From Fibrobacter sp. UBA4375 (lineage in GTDB: Bacteria > Fibrobacterota > Fibrobacteria > Fibrobacterales > Fibrobacteraceae), in contig DGRZ01000029.1 of NCBI GenBank assembly GCA_002391195.1, forward strand, positions 7,408 through 47,630: DNA of 40,223 nucleotides, written 5' to 3'. The position numbers and the translations under genes are program-made. The notes below the pieces were generated by a model. That model ran no database searches. It saw only the letters and a program-made list of their open reading frames with translations, and was not told the origin of the DNA. This document shows positions 17,095 to 25,724 of the stretch, piece by piece (within the stretch, counting starts at the first letter, position 1; each line of letters opens with the position of its first letter).

Positions 17095-18162
17095 ATGAAA
17101 GACAAGGCAAAAAAACTGATTGAAAAGTACGAGGAACTGGAATCGGAACTGGGAAACCCGGAAGTTCTCGCCGACCAGGCCCGTTACAACAAGATCCACA
17201 AGCAGTACAAGGGTATCGAAAAGGCCGTGGCAAAGGCCAAGGAATACCTGCAGATGCTGAGCGACCAAGAAGAATGGAAGGCGGCCCTTGGCGATTCCGA
17301 CCCCGAAATGGTGGCCATGGCCAAATCCGAACTATCGGACATCGAAAAGAAACTGCCCGGCGTCACCGACGAACTCCAGATTCTGATGGTCCCCAAGGAC
17401 CCCTGGGACTACCGCAACGCCACTCTCGAAATCCGTGGCGGTACCGGCGGTGACGAGTCGGCCCTCTTTGCAGGCGACCTGTTCCGCATGTACCAAGGCT
17501 ATTGCAGCCGCATGGGCTGGAAGATGACCATCCAGGACGCCAGCGAAGGTACCGTGGGCGGCTACAAGGAAATCCGGGTGTTCATCGAAGGCGACAGCGT
17601 CTATGGGACCTTGAAATTCGAAAGCGGCGTGCACCGCGTGCAGCGCGTGCCCGAAACCGAAGCCCAGGGCCGCGTGCATACCTCCGCTGCGACAGTGGCC
17701 ATTCTTCCCGAAGCCGAAGAAGTCGACGTAGAAATCCGCGAAGCCGACATCCACATGGATACCTACCGTTCTTCGGGTGCTGGCGGTCAGTACATCAACA
17801 AGACGGACTCCGCCGTCCGCCTCACCCACATCCCCACCGGCGTGGTGGTGAGCTGCCAGACGGAACGCAGCCAGCTGCAAAACAGACTCCACGCCATGGA
17901 AATGCTCCGTTCCAAGATTCTAGACGCCGTGATTGCGAAGAAAGAACAGGAAGAAGCGGCCAGTCGCAAGGCCCTGGTAGGTACCGGCGACCGCAGTGCC
18001 AAAATCCGCACCTACAACTTCCCGCAGAACCGCGTCACCGACCACCGCATTGGCCTCACGCTGTACAACCTGGACAAGGTCATCACCGGCGACCTGGACG
18101 AAATCATCAACGGGCTCCAAATGGCCAACGCCCAAGAGAAACTGGGGAAGTTTAACGCGTAA
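17095..18162 (+). CDS. prfA: Peptide chain release factor 1
   Basis: RF1 reads UAA and UAG in the ribosomal A site and triggers peptide release. The 355-residue protein has the N-terminal coiled coil, the codon-recognition region HRVQRVPETEAQGRVHTSAATV (the P-x-T tripeptide here is PET), and the peptidyl-transferase motif GAGGQYINKTDSAVR with GGQ at 230-232. The C-terminus has KIRTYNFPQNRVTDHRI, also typical of RF1. I place the start at the ATG at 17095 rather than an in-frame TTG at 17086. No strong RBS is seen. Its partner prmC, which methylates the GGQ glutamine, follows 98 bp downstream. Confidence 0.98.
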   Translation: MKDKAKKLIEKYEELESELGNPEVLADQARYNKIHKQYKGIEKAVAKAKEYLQMLSDQEEWKAALGDSDPEMVAMAKSELSDIEKKLPGVTDELQILMVPKDPWDYRNATLEIRGGTGGDESALFAGDLFRMYQGYCSRMGWKMTIQDASEGTVGGYKEIRVFIEGDSVYGTLKFESGVHRVQRVPETEAQGRVHTSAATVAILPEAEEVDVEIREADIHMDTYRSSGAGGQYINKTDSAVRLTHIPTGVVVSCQTERSQLQNRLHAMEMLRSKILDAVIAKKEQEEAASRKALVGTGDRSAKIRTYNFPQNRVTDHRIGLTLYNLDKVITGDLDEIINGLQMANAQEKLGKFNA

Positions 18163-18164
18163 AT

Positions 18165-18198
18165 GTCATCCCCGTGGAGACGGGGATCTCCTTTTTTT
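18165..18198 (+). repeat. Palindromic repeat acting as a possible terminator of prfA
   Basis: ATCCCCGT (18168-18175), loop GGAG and ACGGGGAT (18180-18187) are followed by CTCC and seven T. The perfect 8-bp stem plus the T run has the form of a rho-independent terminator right after the prfA stop. A second, imperfect member (ATTCCGGG, loop TCAAG, CCTGGAAT, then GAC) lies at 18213-18240, just before prmC. Confidence 0.7.
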
Positions 18199-18260
18199 GC
18201 AGGACGGGAAACTGGATTCCGGGTCAAGCCTGGAATGACGATTGAGGAAGAGAGAATCTT

Positions 18261-19166
18261 ATGCCGCAGATGACAGTGCTTGAAATCTTGAACCGCACCA
18301 AGGCCTTCTTCGAAAAGAAGGGCGTGCCCGACCCGCTGCTGGACGCCCAGTACATCATCAGCCACGGTCTCAAGATGAAGAACCGCATGGACCTGTACCT
18401 GAATTTCGAGAAGCCCCTGACCCCTGCGGAACTGGACATCTTGCGCCCGCTGGTGGCCCGCCGTGGAAACCGGGAACCACTGCAGCACATTATCGGCGAT
18501 ACCAGTTTTCGCGGGTTTGTCATCAAGTGCGACCCTCGGGCTCTGATTCCCCGCCCGGAGACCGAATCCCTGGTAGATATGGCGAAAGACGCCCTGAAAG
18601 GCATCGAGAATCCTTTTGTCGTGGAAATCGGGACTGGTACAGGGGCCATCGCCATCGCCTGCGCCAAGGAAATCGAAGGTGTGAAGGTTCTTGCCACCGA
18701 CATTTCCGATGACGCCCTGGCCCTGGCCCGTGAAAACGCACAGGCCAACGGACTAGACGACACGCTCAACTTTGCCAAAGGCGACCTGCTGGACGCCGTT
18801 ACGGTCGAGGCAATCAAGAAGGCCACCGGCGATGTGTTCGGCGAAGCCTCCACAAAGATAGACTGCCTGATAGCGAACCTCCCCTACATCCCCGACGGAG
18901 AAAAGGGCAAGCTTCAGCCAGAAGTGGACAAGTTCGACCCGGCGCTGGCGCTGTACGGCGGACCCGACGGCCTTGACCTGGTGCGCAAGTTGCTTTCCCA
19001 GACCGAAGGTAAGATGAACACTGGCGCAAGCATTCTTCTGGAAATCGGTTCGGAACAGGCCGACGTCCTAAAAAACGAAGCCGCAAACTACCCCTGGCTG
19101 GAATTTACGGGCGCCCACAAGGATTATTGCGACAACATTCGTTTTGTAAGCTACAAGGCCAAATAA
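18261..19166 (+). CDS. prmC: Release factor glutamine methyltransferase
   Basis: PrmC (HemK) methylates the GGQ glutamine of release factors, using S-adenosylmethionine. The 301-residue protein has a helical N-terminal domain with GNREPLQHIIGDTSFRG, then DPRALIPRPETESLV and the SAM site VVEIGTGTGAIAIACA. The catalytic motif, usually NPPY, is here NLPY in CLIANLPYIP. LPPEVDKFDPALALYGGPDGL-type substrate-binding text follows (here LQPEVDKFDPALALYGG). AGGAAG precedes the ATG. The position right after prfA fits its role, though two palindromic repeats separate the genes. Confidence 0.97.
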   Translation: MPQMTVLEILNRTKAFFEKKGVPDPLLDAQYIISHGLKMKNRMDLYLNFEKPLTPAELDILRPLVARRGNREPLQHIIGDTSFRGFVIKCDPRALIPRPETESLVDMAKDALKGIENPFVVEIGTGTGAIAIACAKEIEGVKVLATDISDDALALARENAQANGLDDTLNFAKGDLLDAVTVEAIKKATGDVFGEASTKIDCLIANLPYIPDGEKGKLQPEVDKFDPALALYGGPDGLDLVRKLLSQTEGKMNTGASILLEIGSEQADVLKNEAANYPWLEFTGAHKDYCDNIRFVSYKAK

Positions 19167-19202
19167 ATTTTTGTTCTATCTTTCCAGGAAGTGCAGGGGT
19201 AC

Positions 19203-20042
19203 ATGAGAAAGATTTGGCGGACAGTTCTTTTTGCTATGGCGATATTTCTCGTCAGCGGTACTGCTTTTGCCCAGGACACCGTTTATGTAATCCAGGTGGT
19301 GACTCCTGCGCAGGCGGAGGCTCTGCAAGCCCAGGACAATCCCGACCAATCTGCGAAAGAAAAACGCCCCAAAAGGCGGAGCAGTTTCTACCTGAACGGC
19401 GGTTTAGGATTTGATTACTCCTACATCTATTACGACCACCGCTATTACGATGAACACACCCAGTATGACGGTAACGGGGCGGGTATCGCAGGGGAACTTT
19501 CGTTAGGTTTTCTCTTCAAGGAGCTTATCGCCGTCCATGGAATTTTCGACTTTTCCATAACCAACGGAGAGTACGATTTGGAAAACGGGATTCGGGAGCG
19601 GCCCGTACTCAACGGCGGATATTACCAGAAAAGCGGAAACGACAACGACGCCTTTGGTAACGACTTTGAAACAACAACCCTCATGGGTGGCGCAGGAATC
19701 ACGTTCTTCCCTTGGCTGCACAGCAAGCCAGATTCTTTTATGGGCGGGACATTCATCAATGCCGACTTACTGATGGGAATCATTTTGCTGGACGACCCTT
19801 ACTACTTTGACATTCGCGACTATAGCCAAAGCAAGGACTGGTTCGCCTTTGCCATGAATCTCGAAATCGGAAAGGACTGGAGGGTTTCGGAAAGGACCTA
19901 CGTCGGGCTAGCCATGAAATGGCAAATCCTCGGCATCGCCTCCGGAGATGACATGGAAGGCGAAGAGGACTACGAGGATTACTACCATCACAACCACGTG
20001 ATGAATTCATTCCAGCTGCTGTTCCGCGTAAACCGTAAGTAA
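19203..20042 (+). CDS. Outer-membrane beta-barrel-like protein
   Basis: The protein has 279 residues from the ATG at 19203; an in-frame GTG at 19191 is an alternative. The signal peptide is MRKIWRTVLFAMAIFLVSGTAFA, cleaved before QDTVYV. After a charged linker (KEKRPKRRSS) the rest alternates Gly/aromatic strands: FYLNGGLGFDYSYIYYD, GAGIAGELSLGFLFKELIAVHGIFDF, TTLMGGAGITFFPWL, AFAMNLEIGKDWRVSERTYVGLAMKW. The final strand, SFQLLFRVNRK, ends in an aromatic/basic tail. This is the pattern of an 8-10-stranded outer-membrane barrel, family not recognised. The stop codon touches the stop of the convergent small gene with no base between. Confidence 0.8.
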   Translation: MRKIWRTVLFAMAIFLVSGTAFAQDTVYVIQVVTPAQAEALQAQDNPDQSAKEKRPKRRSSFYLNGGLGFDYSYIYYDHRYYDEHTQYDGNGAGIAGELSLGFLFKELIAVHGIFDFSITNGEYDLENGIRERPVLNGGYYQKSGNDNDAFGNDFETTTLMGGAGITFFPWLHSKPDSFMGGTFINADLLMGIILLDDPYYFDIRDYSQSKDWFAFAMNLEIGKDWRVSERTYVGLAMKWQILGIASGDDMEGEEDYEDYYHHNHVMNSFQLLFRVNRK

Positions 20043-20270
20043 TCACACCCCTACAGGGCAGCCGAGGGCGCCCAGCACATATATTTCGCTTTCACCAGCG
20101 CGATAAAAGGGCAAAAGCATATCGTCATCTACAAAACTGCTATCTACCCCGCCCAGCTGGAGCTGTTCATTGATACGGCGCCGGAATATGGAGAAACCAC
20201 TATCCCAGGGGCTTTTTTCGGGGAGTTCAACAGAGTGGGTTTTATTTTCACCACGATACTTGCGATTCAT
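20043..20270 (-). CDS. 75-residue hypothetical protein
   Basis: The start is the ATG at 20270 with AGAGG upstream; the longer frame to 20342 runs through an inverted repeat and has no RBS. The sequence is MNRKYRGENKTHSVELPEK, then a segment with IFRRRINEQLQLGGVDSSF and a C-terminus ending YVLGALGCPVGV. It is soluble and has no signal peptide. No family is recognised. It converges with the outer-membrane-type gene with zero spacing, and its own upstream region holds two perfect inverted repeats. Those, and the RBS, are the main evidence that it is a real gene. Confidence 0.5.
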   Translation of the reverse strand: MNRKYRGENKTHSVELPEKSPWDSGFSIFRRRINEQLQLGGVDSSFVDDDMLLPFYRAGESEIYVLGALGCPVGV

Positions 20271-20287
20271 ACAGACCTCTTTTTTTA

Positions 20288-20362
20288 AGAAAGACACACA
20301 AACAAGAAAGTGTCTTTCTGTGCAGGTAAATATAGAATCCACGGTATGTCAAAAAGTGACAT
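20288..20362 (-). promoter_or_regulatory. Two inverted repeats upstream of the 75-residue gene
   Basis: AGAAAGACAC (20288-20297) and GTGTCTTTCT (20310-20319) are a perfect 10-bp inverted repeat around a 12-nt centre, 18-49 bp before the start codon. ATGTCA (20346-20351) and TGACAT (20357-20362) are a perfect 6-bp inverted repeat that, on the minus strand, contains TTGACA, a good -35 hexamer. The first could be an operator or a 5'-UTR hairpin, the second an operator over the promoter. The spacing to a convincing -10 is not ideal. Confidence 0.45.
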
Positions 20363-20373
20363 TTTGCGTATTT

Positions 20374-20838
20374 TTATTCAATCACCGTAGCAGTGACCTT
20401 GGCATGACCCACCTTGTCAAGGCCGATATCCTTGCCGGCGGCCACACTCAAGTCTAAAATTCGACCATCCACGTAGGGCCCGCGGTCATTGACCCGCACC
20501 ACTACCGAAGCCCCCGTATCGTCGCGAACCACCTTCAGTTTTGTACCAAAGGGCAGGGACTTGTGGGCACAAGTGTAATCGTTCTGGTTAAAAATCTCGC
20601 CGCTAGCAGTCTTTTTTCCATGGAATCCCGGGCCGTAATAGCTAGCTTCGCCTTGAAGTTTGGTTCCGATTTCCGCTTTTTCCTTGGAGGCGTAATGTTT
20701 TTCAGGGAAACGGACATAGCCCTTTCGGGAAGCAATTTTTGCATTGGCAGCCGCACAACCCGACAAAACAAATGCAAGTCCGACGCACAAAGCCCACAGC
20801 GACAGCCGTAACCGCACACCCAACTTACTCGAAGTCAT
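20374..20838 (-). CDS. rlpA: RlpA-like septal/cell-wall lipoprotein
   Basis: The 154-residue protein starts at the ATG at 20838, inside the end of the previous gene (14-bp overlap, different frame). The lipoprotein signal ends FVLSGC. The double-psi beta-barrel domain is typical of RlpA: GEASYYGPGFHGKKTASGEIFNQ, then DYTCAHKSLPFGTKLKVV and VVVRVNDRGPYVDGRILDLS. RlpA proteins are outer-membrane lipoproteins; some cleave naked glycan strands at the septum. There is no C-terminal SPOR domain here, so peptidoglycan targeting would differ from E. coli. It is the last gene of the TPR lipoprotein pair and translationally coupled to it. Confidence 0.95.
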   Translation of the reverse strand: MTSSKLGVRLRLSLWALCVGLAFVLSGCAAANAKIASRKGYVRFPEKHYASKEKAEIGTKLQGEASYYGPGFHGKKTASGEIFNQNDYTCAHKSLPFGTKLKVVRDDTGASVVVRVNDRGPYVDGRILDLSVAAGKDIGLDKVGHAKVTATVIE

Positions 20839-22735
20839 ACATGCTGTTGTAGGTGTTCTCAAGGATTTCATCTTCCTTGCTCTTGACCTCGGCCTTCTTT
20901 TCTTCGGGCTTCTTGTTAATTGACTCGTGATACTGGGCAGACATCTGGTCAATGTGTTCTATACTCTGCTGCACACGCCTGCGAAGCCGCTCAATTTCGG
21001 AATCGGTAATGGCAAGCCTATGATCCAGAACCTTGGCTGCGTATTTTCCCCAAGGGGTATCCCTGTGTTTTGAACGTAATTCATTCAAGACAACTCCGAC
21101 ACTGTCTCCACGCTCTGGATCCATCTGAAAATACACGAACTTCATGTAAAGGGCCTGAACACCCGATTCGGTGTCGGGATAATCCCTGTACAAGCTGTCA
21201 AAAGCGGCAAAGGCCGTAGCGTATGCCGAATCCACCTGTTCCATCTGGTCCAGCGGCACTTCCGACGCCACCGTCCACAGACTTTCCGCCTGCAAATACC
21301 GTTCCTTTGCCTCGTCGTCACGGGTCTTGATGGTCACCCGCATACCTAGGTTCGCCTGAGCCTGCTTGGCATATTCCGTACCCGGGTACTTCTCGATGAT
21401 TTCCTTGTAAAGTTCTTCGGCGGTATCTTCGTCACCCTTGTACTCGTCGTAGATAAACGCCCGTGCATACGTGGCAAGCATCACCCGCGCAGAATCAGTA
21501 GAATTCTCGATAATACCCGTCAGCCTATTTACCGCGCTATCTACCTGGTCAAGCTTAAACAAGAAAAGCTCCGCTATCTGGAATTCTGTCCCGAAGAAAT
21601 TATCCAAATTGGGAACAGAATCCTTGCTCAACGAATCGTTCATATTTCGCATGGCAATCAGGCGTTTAAGCGCTTCGCTTAAAGCCCGGCTTTTTTGCGC
21701 CCAATCACAGTAATTCAGGGAACTATAGCTGCTGTCGTAATAAATAACGGCCTGCTCATAATTCAAGGTCTTCTGTTGCTCGTAATCACCCATATTGTAG
21801 TAGCTACGGGCCGCATACTGCGTTTTGGGATAATCCGAATTTACCTTGCGCAATATAATGAAGGCGTCGGGGTAGCGCTCCGCCATCAGGGTCACCTCCC
21901 CCAGGCGGACTAAGTACTCCGGCTGTTTCTGCTCGTAATCCGGATTCTTGAAAAGAGCCTTGTATTCGTCGGCGGCCTTCAGGTATTCTTTCTGGTTTAC
22001 TAAGCACTCCGCCGCCTGCTCACCGGCCGTCTGCCGTTCCCGAACATTCAGTTCCTGGATTTCTTTGGCCGTATAGTGTTCCCTGGATTTTGCCCAATCT
22101 TCTTTCTTGAAATAAAGACCGGCCAGACGGAAATGGGCCTTGCCCCGCATAAAGGGTGTTCCTGCCGTATCTGCAAGAACTGCTTCCAGAGCGGCAATGG
22201 CCTGATCCGGAAATTCCGACTGTTCGTCTAAAAGCGAAAGCAGATTCAGCCCCTGGAAATAGTACGGGTGGTTCTTGCTTGCAATCACCGGTTCCAAGGC
22301 AAAACGGCTGATATTGTATTCATGGTTCCGATAGAGACAGTAAGCCCGTTGGTATTCCACAGCCCGCATAGAGTCGTAATCGGCAAAATACCGCTCGTAC
22401 TCATCGTACTTGACTATGGCCTTTCCCCATTCTCCCTTGTGACGGAAAGACTCGCCAATCAGGAAAACAGCCTCGGCGGTCCGTTTCTTGTTGTTGGGGA
22501 AGCGTTCCAAAACTCTGGAACCTTTCTCGATAATCTTGTCGTATTTCTGGCGTTCTTCAGCTCCGGGGCTGGAATTAGTTTCATCGGGAATGCTGTCTAG
22601 CCGAGCTTCCCTAAGTTCACCCGCCTCATCATACAAACGTTCCGCATTGAACATGTGGTTCAAGTAAGCACAGCAAGTACACCCCTCCAGCAAAAGAGCG
22701 AGCAATGCAAGCACTATGTAGCGGAACCGTAGCAT
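20825..22735 (-). CDS. Large TPR-repeat lipoprotein
   Basis: This is a 636-residue lipoprotein. The signal MLRFRYIVLALLALLLEGC (Cys19) is followed by TCCAYL. About 15 TPR-like helical pairs follow, with patterns such as AEAVFLIGESFRHKGEWGKAIVKYDEY, GKAHFRLAGLYFKKEDWAKSREHY, and ARSYYNMGDYEQQKTLNYEQAVIYYDSSY. The C-terminus has TAEELYKEIIEKYPGTEYAKQAQANLG, resembling YbgF/BamD-type repeats. The last 60 residues are charged and coiled (ERLRRRVQQSIEHIDQMSAQY), with a lysine/glutamate-rich stretch. A scaffold at the inner face of the outer membrane is likely. It is 92 bp downstream of the membrane TPR gene. Confidence 0.9.
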   Translation of the reverse strand: MLRFRYIVLALLALLLEGCTCCAYLNHMFNAERLYDEAGELREARLDSIPDETNSSPGAEERQKYDKIIEKGSRVLERFPNNKKRTAEAVFLIGESFRHKGEWGKAIVKYDEYERYFADYDSMRAVEYQRAYCLYRNHEYNISRFALEPVIASKNHPYYFQGLNLLSLLDEQSEFPDQAIAALEAVLADTAGTPFMRGKAHFRLAGLYFKKEDWAKSREHYTAKEIQELNVRERQTAGEQAAECLVNQKEYLKAADEYKALFKNPDYEQKQPEYLVRLGEVTLMAERYPDAFIILRKVNSDYPKTQYAARSYYNMGDYEQQKTLNYEQAVIYYDSSYSSLNYCDWAQKSRALSEALKRLIAMRNMNDSLSKDSVPNLDNFFGTEFQIAELFLFKLDQVDSAVNRLTGIIENSTDSARVMLATYARAFIYDEYKGDEDTAEELYKEIIEKYPGTEYAKQAQANLGMRVTIKTRDDEAKERYLQAESLWTVASEVPLDQMEQVDSAYATAFAAFDSLYRDYPDTESGVQALYMKFVYFQMDPERGDSVGVVLNELRSKHRDTPWGKYAAKVLDHRLAITDSEIERLRRRVQQSIEHIDQMSAQYHESINKKPEEKKAEVKSKEDEILENTYNSMYDFE

Positions 22736-22779
22736 AGGACTAAAGATACAAAAATAGACGAGAAGAAGGGGAAAACTGG

Positions 22780-22838
22780 CTAGTTATCAGTCTAATGTCT
22801 CATTACCCGCAACTCAGAACTCACAACTCAGAACTCTT
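22780..22838. repeat. CAACTCA-type short repeat spanning a stop codon
   Basis: CAACTCAGAACTCACAACTCAGAACTC (period 7-8, 22810-22836) is of the same type as 13669-13712. It runs into the coding end of the upstream gene: that gene's TGA (22828-22830) is part of the repeat. Confidence 0.6.
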
Positions 22839-24540
22839 TCAGGTACGTGCTGTAGTCACAGAGTTTGAGGCCAGCCGGGAGAACGGACTTGTCGAAACGC
22901 ACCATACGGATTTCTTTAGGCGTCCCGACAAATCGAGCAAGAATTTCAAAGTTATCCTGAGTTTCCCAGACCGCAGCATCAATCACCAGTTCTTCCCCGC
23001 AATCCGTCTCACCGGTACTGTTTCCGATACCAGAAATCCTTGAATTCTGTTTGAGGAACCTGGTGAAAACCTCTGGCGCAAGTCCCAAGTGATTAGACGT
23101 GTTGGAAGAATCGTAAACGACCACATGAACCTCACGAAAGCGATTCAAGGAATCGAACACCACCGTATAGGTGTGCTTGTAGGGAGCGTCATAGAAGGAT
23201 TCCTGCCAAACATTTTTCTTCACTGGCCTAAAATTCTTGATGTCGTATTTCTTGAAAAATTCCGCAGGTGACGCTCCGTAACGAACAAGGTAATGACCGA
23301 GCATTGTGGAAAAATCGTGGGTTGATGAAGGAGCAACGGACTCTCGCAAGCTATCCACAGCCCGATTCAAGTCTGCCGCAAGTCCTGTCCCCTGTGTAGG
23401 GAGCGACGGACGAGTCACGTTGCATTCCTGAATGCGCAGTTGGATATCCGGATACTCCGGATCCCTGTTCTGTATCTCGCGGAACTGGATGCGGGCACGA
23501 TCGTAGTCGCGACCTTTCAAATAAGCAAGCCCAAGAGCCTCTCGCAAAGGCATGTTTTCTGGATACTTTTCAACCAAGGGCTCAAGGATTTCCCGTGCCA
23601 GCTGGGAGCGATCCATAGGAGAAATTTTACCACCACCTGCTCCAGGAACCGTCTTTTCGCCAACGGTAGAAAGGGCAAGTGCCGCTCCCTCGAAATCAGG
23701 CCTAAAGGCCAGAATCCGCTGGTAAATCTTTTCCGCTTCGTCATATCGACCCTGGTATTCCCACAGGTACCCCCGCAAAAGCATAAGTTCCGCATCCAAG
23801 GGGTACTGAGTCAAGCCATAATCCAGTAGCGACGAACAGCTGTCCAGGTTCCCCTGATCATGGAAAAGACGAGCTAAAAATTCATAACCTCGAGGTTCGT
23901 TCCCTGCCGAAAGGCTTATAGACGTACGAGCTTCTTCTATTGCCTGAGGCAAGCGATTGTTCTCCTTCAACAGGCGAGCAAACCACAAGCGAGCCTCCAC
24001 TAGGGTTGGAGCCTGATCCACGGCAATCTTTGCCATTTCAAGGGCCACCGTCTTGTTGCCAGACTTGTAGGTCTTACGGCTTTCCAGGTACTTGGAAAGC
24101 CCAGACTCCGGATACTTGCCCTGCAACTTTCCAACCAGTAAATTCAACCGGTTGCTTTCCAAATCAGTCAAGGAGTCCATTTCAAACAAAGTATTCGTTT
24201 CATTCCACAGGGAAACCACCGATTCAGGATACAACAGCGACACTGCATTGAAAATTTCGTTTGCCTGGGCATAAGCCCCACTACGGAACAGTTCGGTCGC
24301 CCGGCGGATTTCACCTTGGGTCTGGATAGGGAGCGATGCCAACTCCTCACGCATGTCGGGAGAATCGCCTTTCATAAATTCAGTACCGGCCTTGATTCCA
24401 AAAGGAACTTCCGGTACCGCCACCTTCGCAGGCGCCATATTCAAATAAAGCTGGTAACCGCCCAAGCCTAAAGCGGCCAGACAGCAAAGTATCAGGAATA
24501 AGTATGCCGCTTTCCGCGATGTCTCGGACGCTAAAGGCAT
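22828..24540 (-). CDS. Membrane-anchored TPR protein
   Basis: The protein has 570 residues. A single N-terminal membrane segment (AAYLFLILCCLAALGLGGYQLYL, residues 10-32) anchors a mostly periplasmic body. Residues about 70-370 are TPR-like (TELFRSGAYAQANEIFNAVSLLYPES, ARLWFARLLKENNRLPQAIEEARTSI, LMLLRGYLWEYQGRYDEAEKIYQRILAFRP). The last 180 residues form a distinct globular domain without a recognised family (NHLGLAPEVFTRFL, CGEELVIDAAVWETQDNFEILARFVG). The ATG overlaps the sigma-factor stop by one base (TAATG), so the two are translationally coupled. A link with sigma-factor control or cell-envelope assembly is only inferred. Confidence 0.88.
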   Translation of the reverse strand: MPLASETSRKAAYLFLILCCLAALGLGGYQLYLNMAPAKVAVPEVPFGIKAGTEFMKGDSPDMREELASLPIQTQGEIRRATELFRSGAYAQANEIFNAVSLLYPESVVSLWNETNTLFEMDSLTDLESNRLNLLVGKLQGKYPESGLSKYLESRKTYKSGNKTVALEMAKIAVDQAPTLVEARLWFARLLKENNRLPQAIEEARTSISLSAGNEPRGYEFLARLFHDQGNLDSCSSLLDYGLTQYPLDAELMLLRGYLWEYQGRYDEAEKIYQRILAFRPDFEGAALALSTVGEKTVPGAGGGKISPMDRSQLAREILEPLVEKYPENMPLREALGLAYLKGRDYDRARIQFREIQNRDPEYPDIQLRIQECNVTRPSLPTQGTGLAADLNRAVDSLRESVAPSSTHDFSTMLGHYLVRYGASPAEFFKKYDIKNFRPVKKNVWQESFYDAPYKHTYTVVFDSLNRFREVHVVVYDSSNTSNHLGLAPEVFTRFLKQNSRISGIGNSTGETDCGEELVIDAAVWETQDNFEILARFVGTPKEIRMVRFDKSVLPAGLKLCDYSTYLKEF

Positions 24541-25391
24541 TACAGCTCCAAGAAGTCGGAAAGTTTTTCTTTATGTTCCTTGCTTTTCTGCAAACGCCTA
24601 AGGGTCTTGTTCTTAATCTGGCGCACCCTTTCGCGGCTCAAACGTAAATCTTCACCGATATCCTTGAGAGTGGTGTCCTCCGTAGTATCCAGACCATAGA
24701 ACATCTTCAGGATTTCTTCTTCTCTACGGGGGAGCGAGGCCAAAGTTTCGTCAATCATCTTGCGGCGCTCCTCTCGCTCCATTTCCTCTTCTTGCTTACC
24801 ATCGTTGCCAAGGACATCCATCAAGGTACTGACAGAATCTGCTCCGGAGCTACTGCCAGGATCATCTCCGATAGGGGCATCCAAGGAGATGTCCACAATC
24901 TTTTCCATGACCTCGATGATGTCCTTCTCGAAAGGAGCAAACTCTTCCATGGCCATGGTTTTCGCATAGTCACCACCGTTCAGCATCAGGGCTCGCTTAA
25001 AGCGGTTCACCAGAGCTAGCTTGTTGGGCGGAATTCGCACGGACCCCACCTGTTCAAAAAGGGCTTTCTGGATAGACTGGCGTATCCACCAGACAGCATA
25101 CGAGATGAACTTGACATCCTTGTTCATGTCAAAACGCTTGGCCGCCTTGTAAAGACCGATATTGCCTTCATTAATCAAATCCAGCAAAGCCAATCCTCGC
25201 CCTTGATACTTTCGGGCGACAGAGACCACAAAGCGAAGGTTACCCCGAATGAGCCGTTGGAGGGCCGATTTACGAATTTCCTCCGTTTCGCCGGTCCGGA
25301 TAATCGTCAACAAAGCCTCTTCCTCTTGTTGAGAAAGAGTCGGGTAACGATTCAGATCGCGAAAATAAAGTGATTCGTTAAACTCGCTCAT
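24540..25391 (-). CDS. RpoD-like sigma-70 factor
   Basis: The protein has 283 residues from the ATG at 25391 (an in-frame TTG at 25403 is less likely). Region 1.2 is SLYFRDLNRYPTLSQQEEEALL. Region 2 is LIRGNLRFVVSVARKYQG, then LLDLINEGNIGLYKAAKRFD and FISYAVWWIRQSIQKAL. Region 4 is LPRREEEILKMFYGLD, then TLKDIGEDLRLSRERVRQIKNKTLRRLQ. It lacks the long N-terminal region 1.1 and the non-conserved insert of a primary sigma factor, so it resembles a short primary or group 2 sigma. It recognises -35 and -10 elements when bound to core RNA polymerase. It sits between DUF971 and the coupled membrane TPR gene. Confidence 0.95.
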   Translation of the reverse strand: MSEFNESLYFRDLNRYPTLSQQEEEALLTIIRTGETEEIRKSALQRLIRGNLRFVVSVARKYQGRGLALLDLINEGNIGLYKAAKRFDMNKDVKFISYAVWWIRQSIQKALFEQVGSVRIPPNKLALVNRFKRALMLNGGDYAKTMAMEEFAPFEKDIIEVMEKIVDISLDAPIGDDPGSSSGADSVSTLMDVLGNDGKQEEEMEREERRKMIDETLASLPRREEEILKMFYGLDTTEDTTLKDIGEDLRLSRERVRQIKNKTLRRLQKSKEHKEKLSDFLEL

Positions 25392-25427
25392 ATTTTTTTC
25401 CAAATTATTCGGAGTAAATATTGTTTT

Positions 25428-25724
25428 TTAAGCGTTTTTCGTCAATTCCTTCAGTTTATCGTAGGGGTAAATTCCCGAACGGTGACCGTCGCTAAAGGAT
25501 AAACCCGCAGCGTAGCGACCAATGGACTGAACCCTCTCTAATTTAATATCGTCGGGAACAGCAGAATTGTCAAGCAATTTTTCACCGGTGTGTTCATCTA
25601 CACACAGGGCGCAGGGGCAAGCGAGACGAAGTTCCCGGGCCGAACAGACGCCCCGTGTTCCATCGTTCCACTCAAAGCCAAGCTTTCCATCTTTCGTCCT
25701 GAAAACTTTCTTGGGCTGGATCAT
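25428..25724 (-). CDS. DUF971-family protein
   Basis: This 98-residue protein matches DUF971, the N-terminal domain also found in gamma-butyrobetaine hydroxylases. It has FEWNDGTRGVCSARELRLACPCALCVDE with three close cysteines, then VQSIGRYAAGLSFSDGHRSGIYPYDKLKEL. In that fold the cysteines and a histidine bind zinc. Its start overlaps the mrp stop by four bases (ATGA), and the pairing of DUF971 with Mrp/ApbC is commonly seen, which suggests a role in Fe-S cofactor handling. The sigma-factor gene follows after a 36-bp gap. Confidence 0.92.
   Translation of the reverse strand: MIQPKKVFRTKDGKLGFEWNDGTRGVCSARELRLACPCALCVDEHTGEKLLDNSAVPDDIKLERVQSIGRYAAGLSFSDGHRSGIYPYDKLKELTKNA

Noticed and set aside
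17048..17233. N-terminal extension of TrmO containing CTACGSCC
   Set aside because: It overlaps the start of prfA on the other strand, and the TrmO family begins at the VEFSPIG segment.
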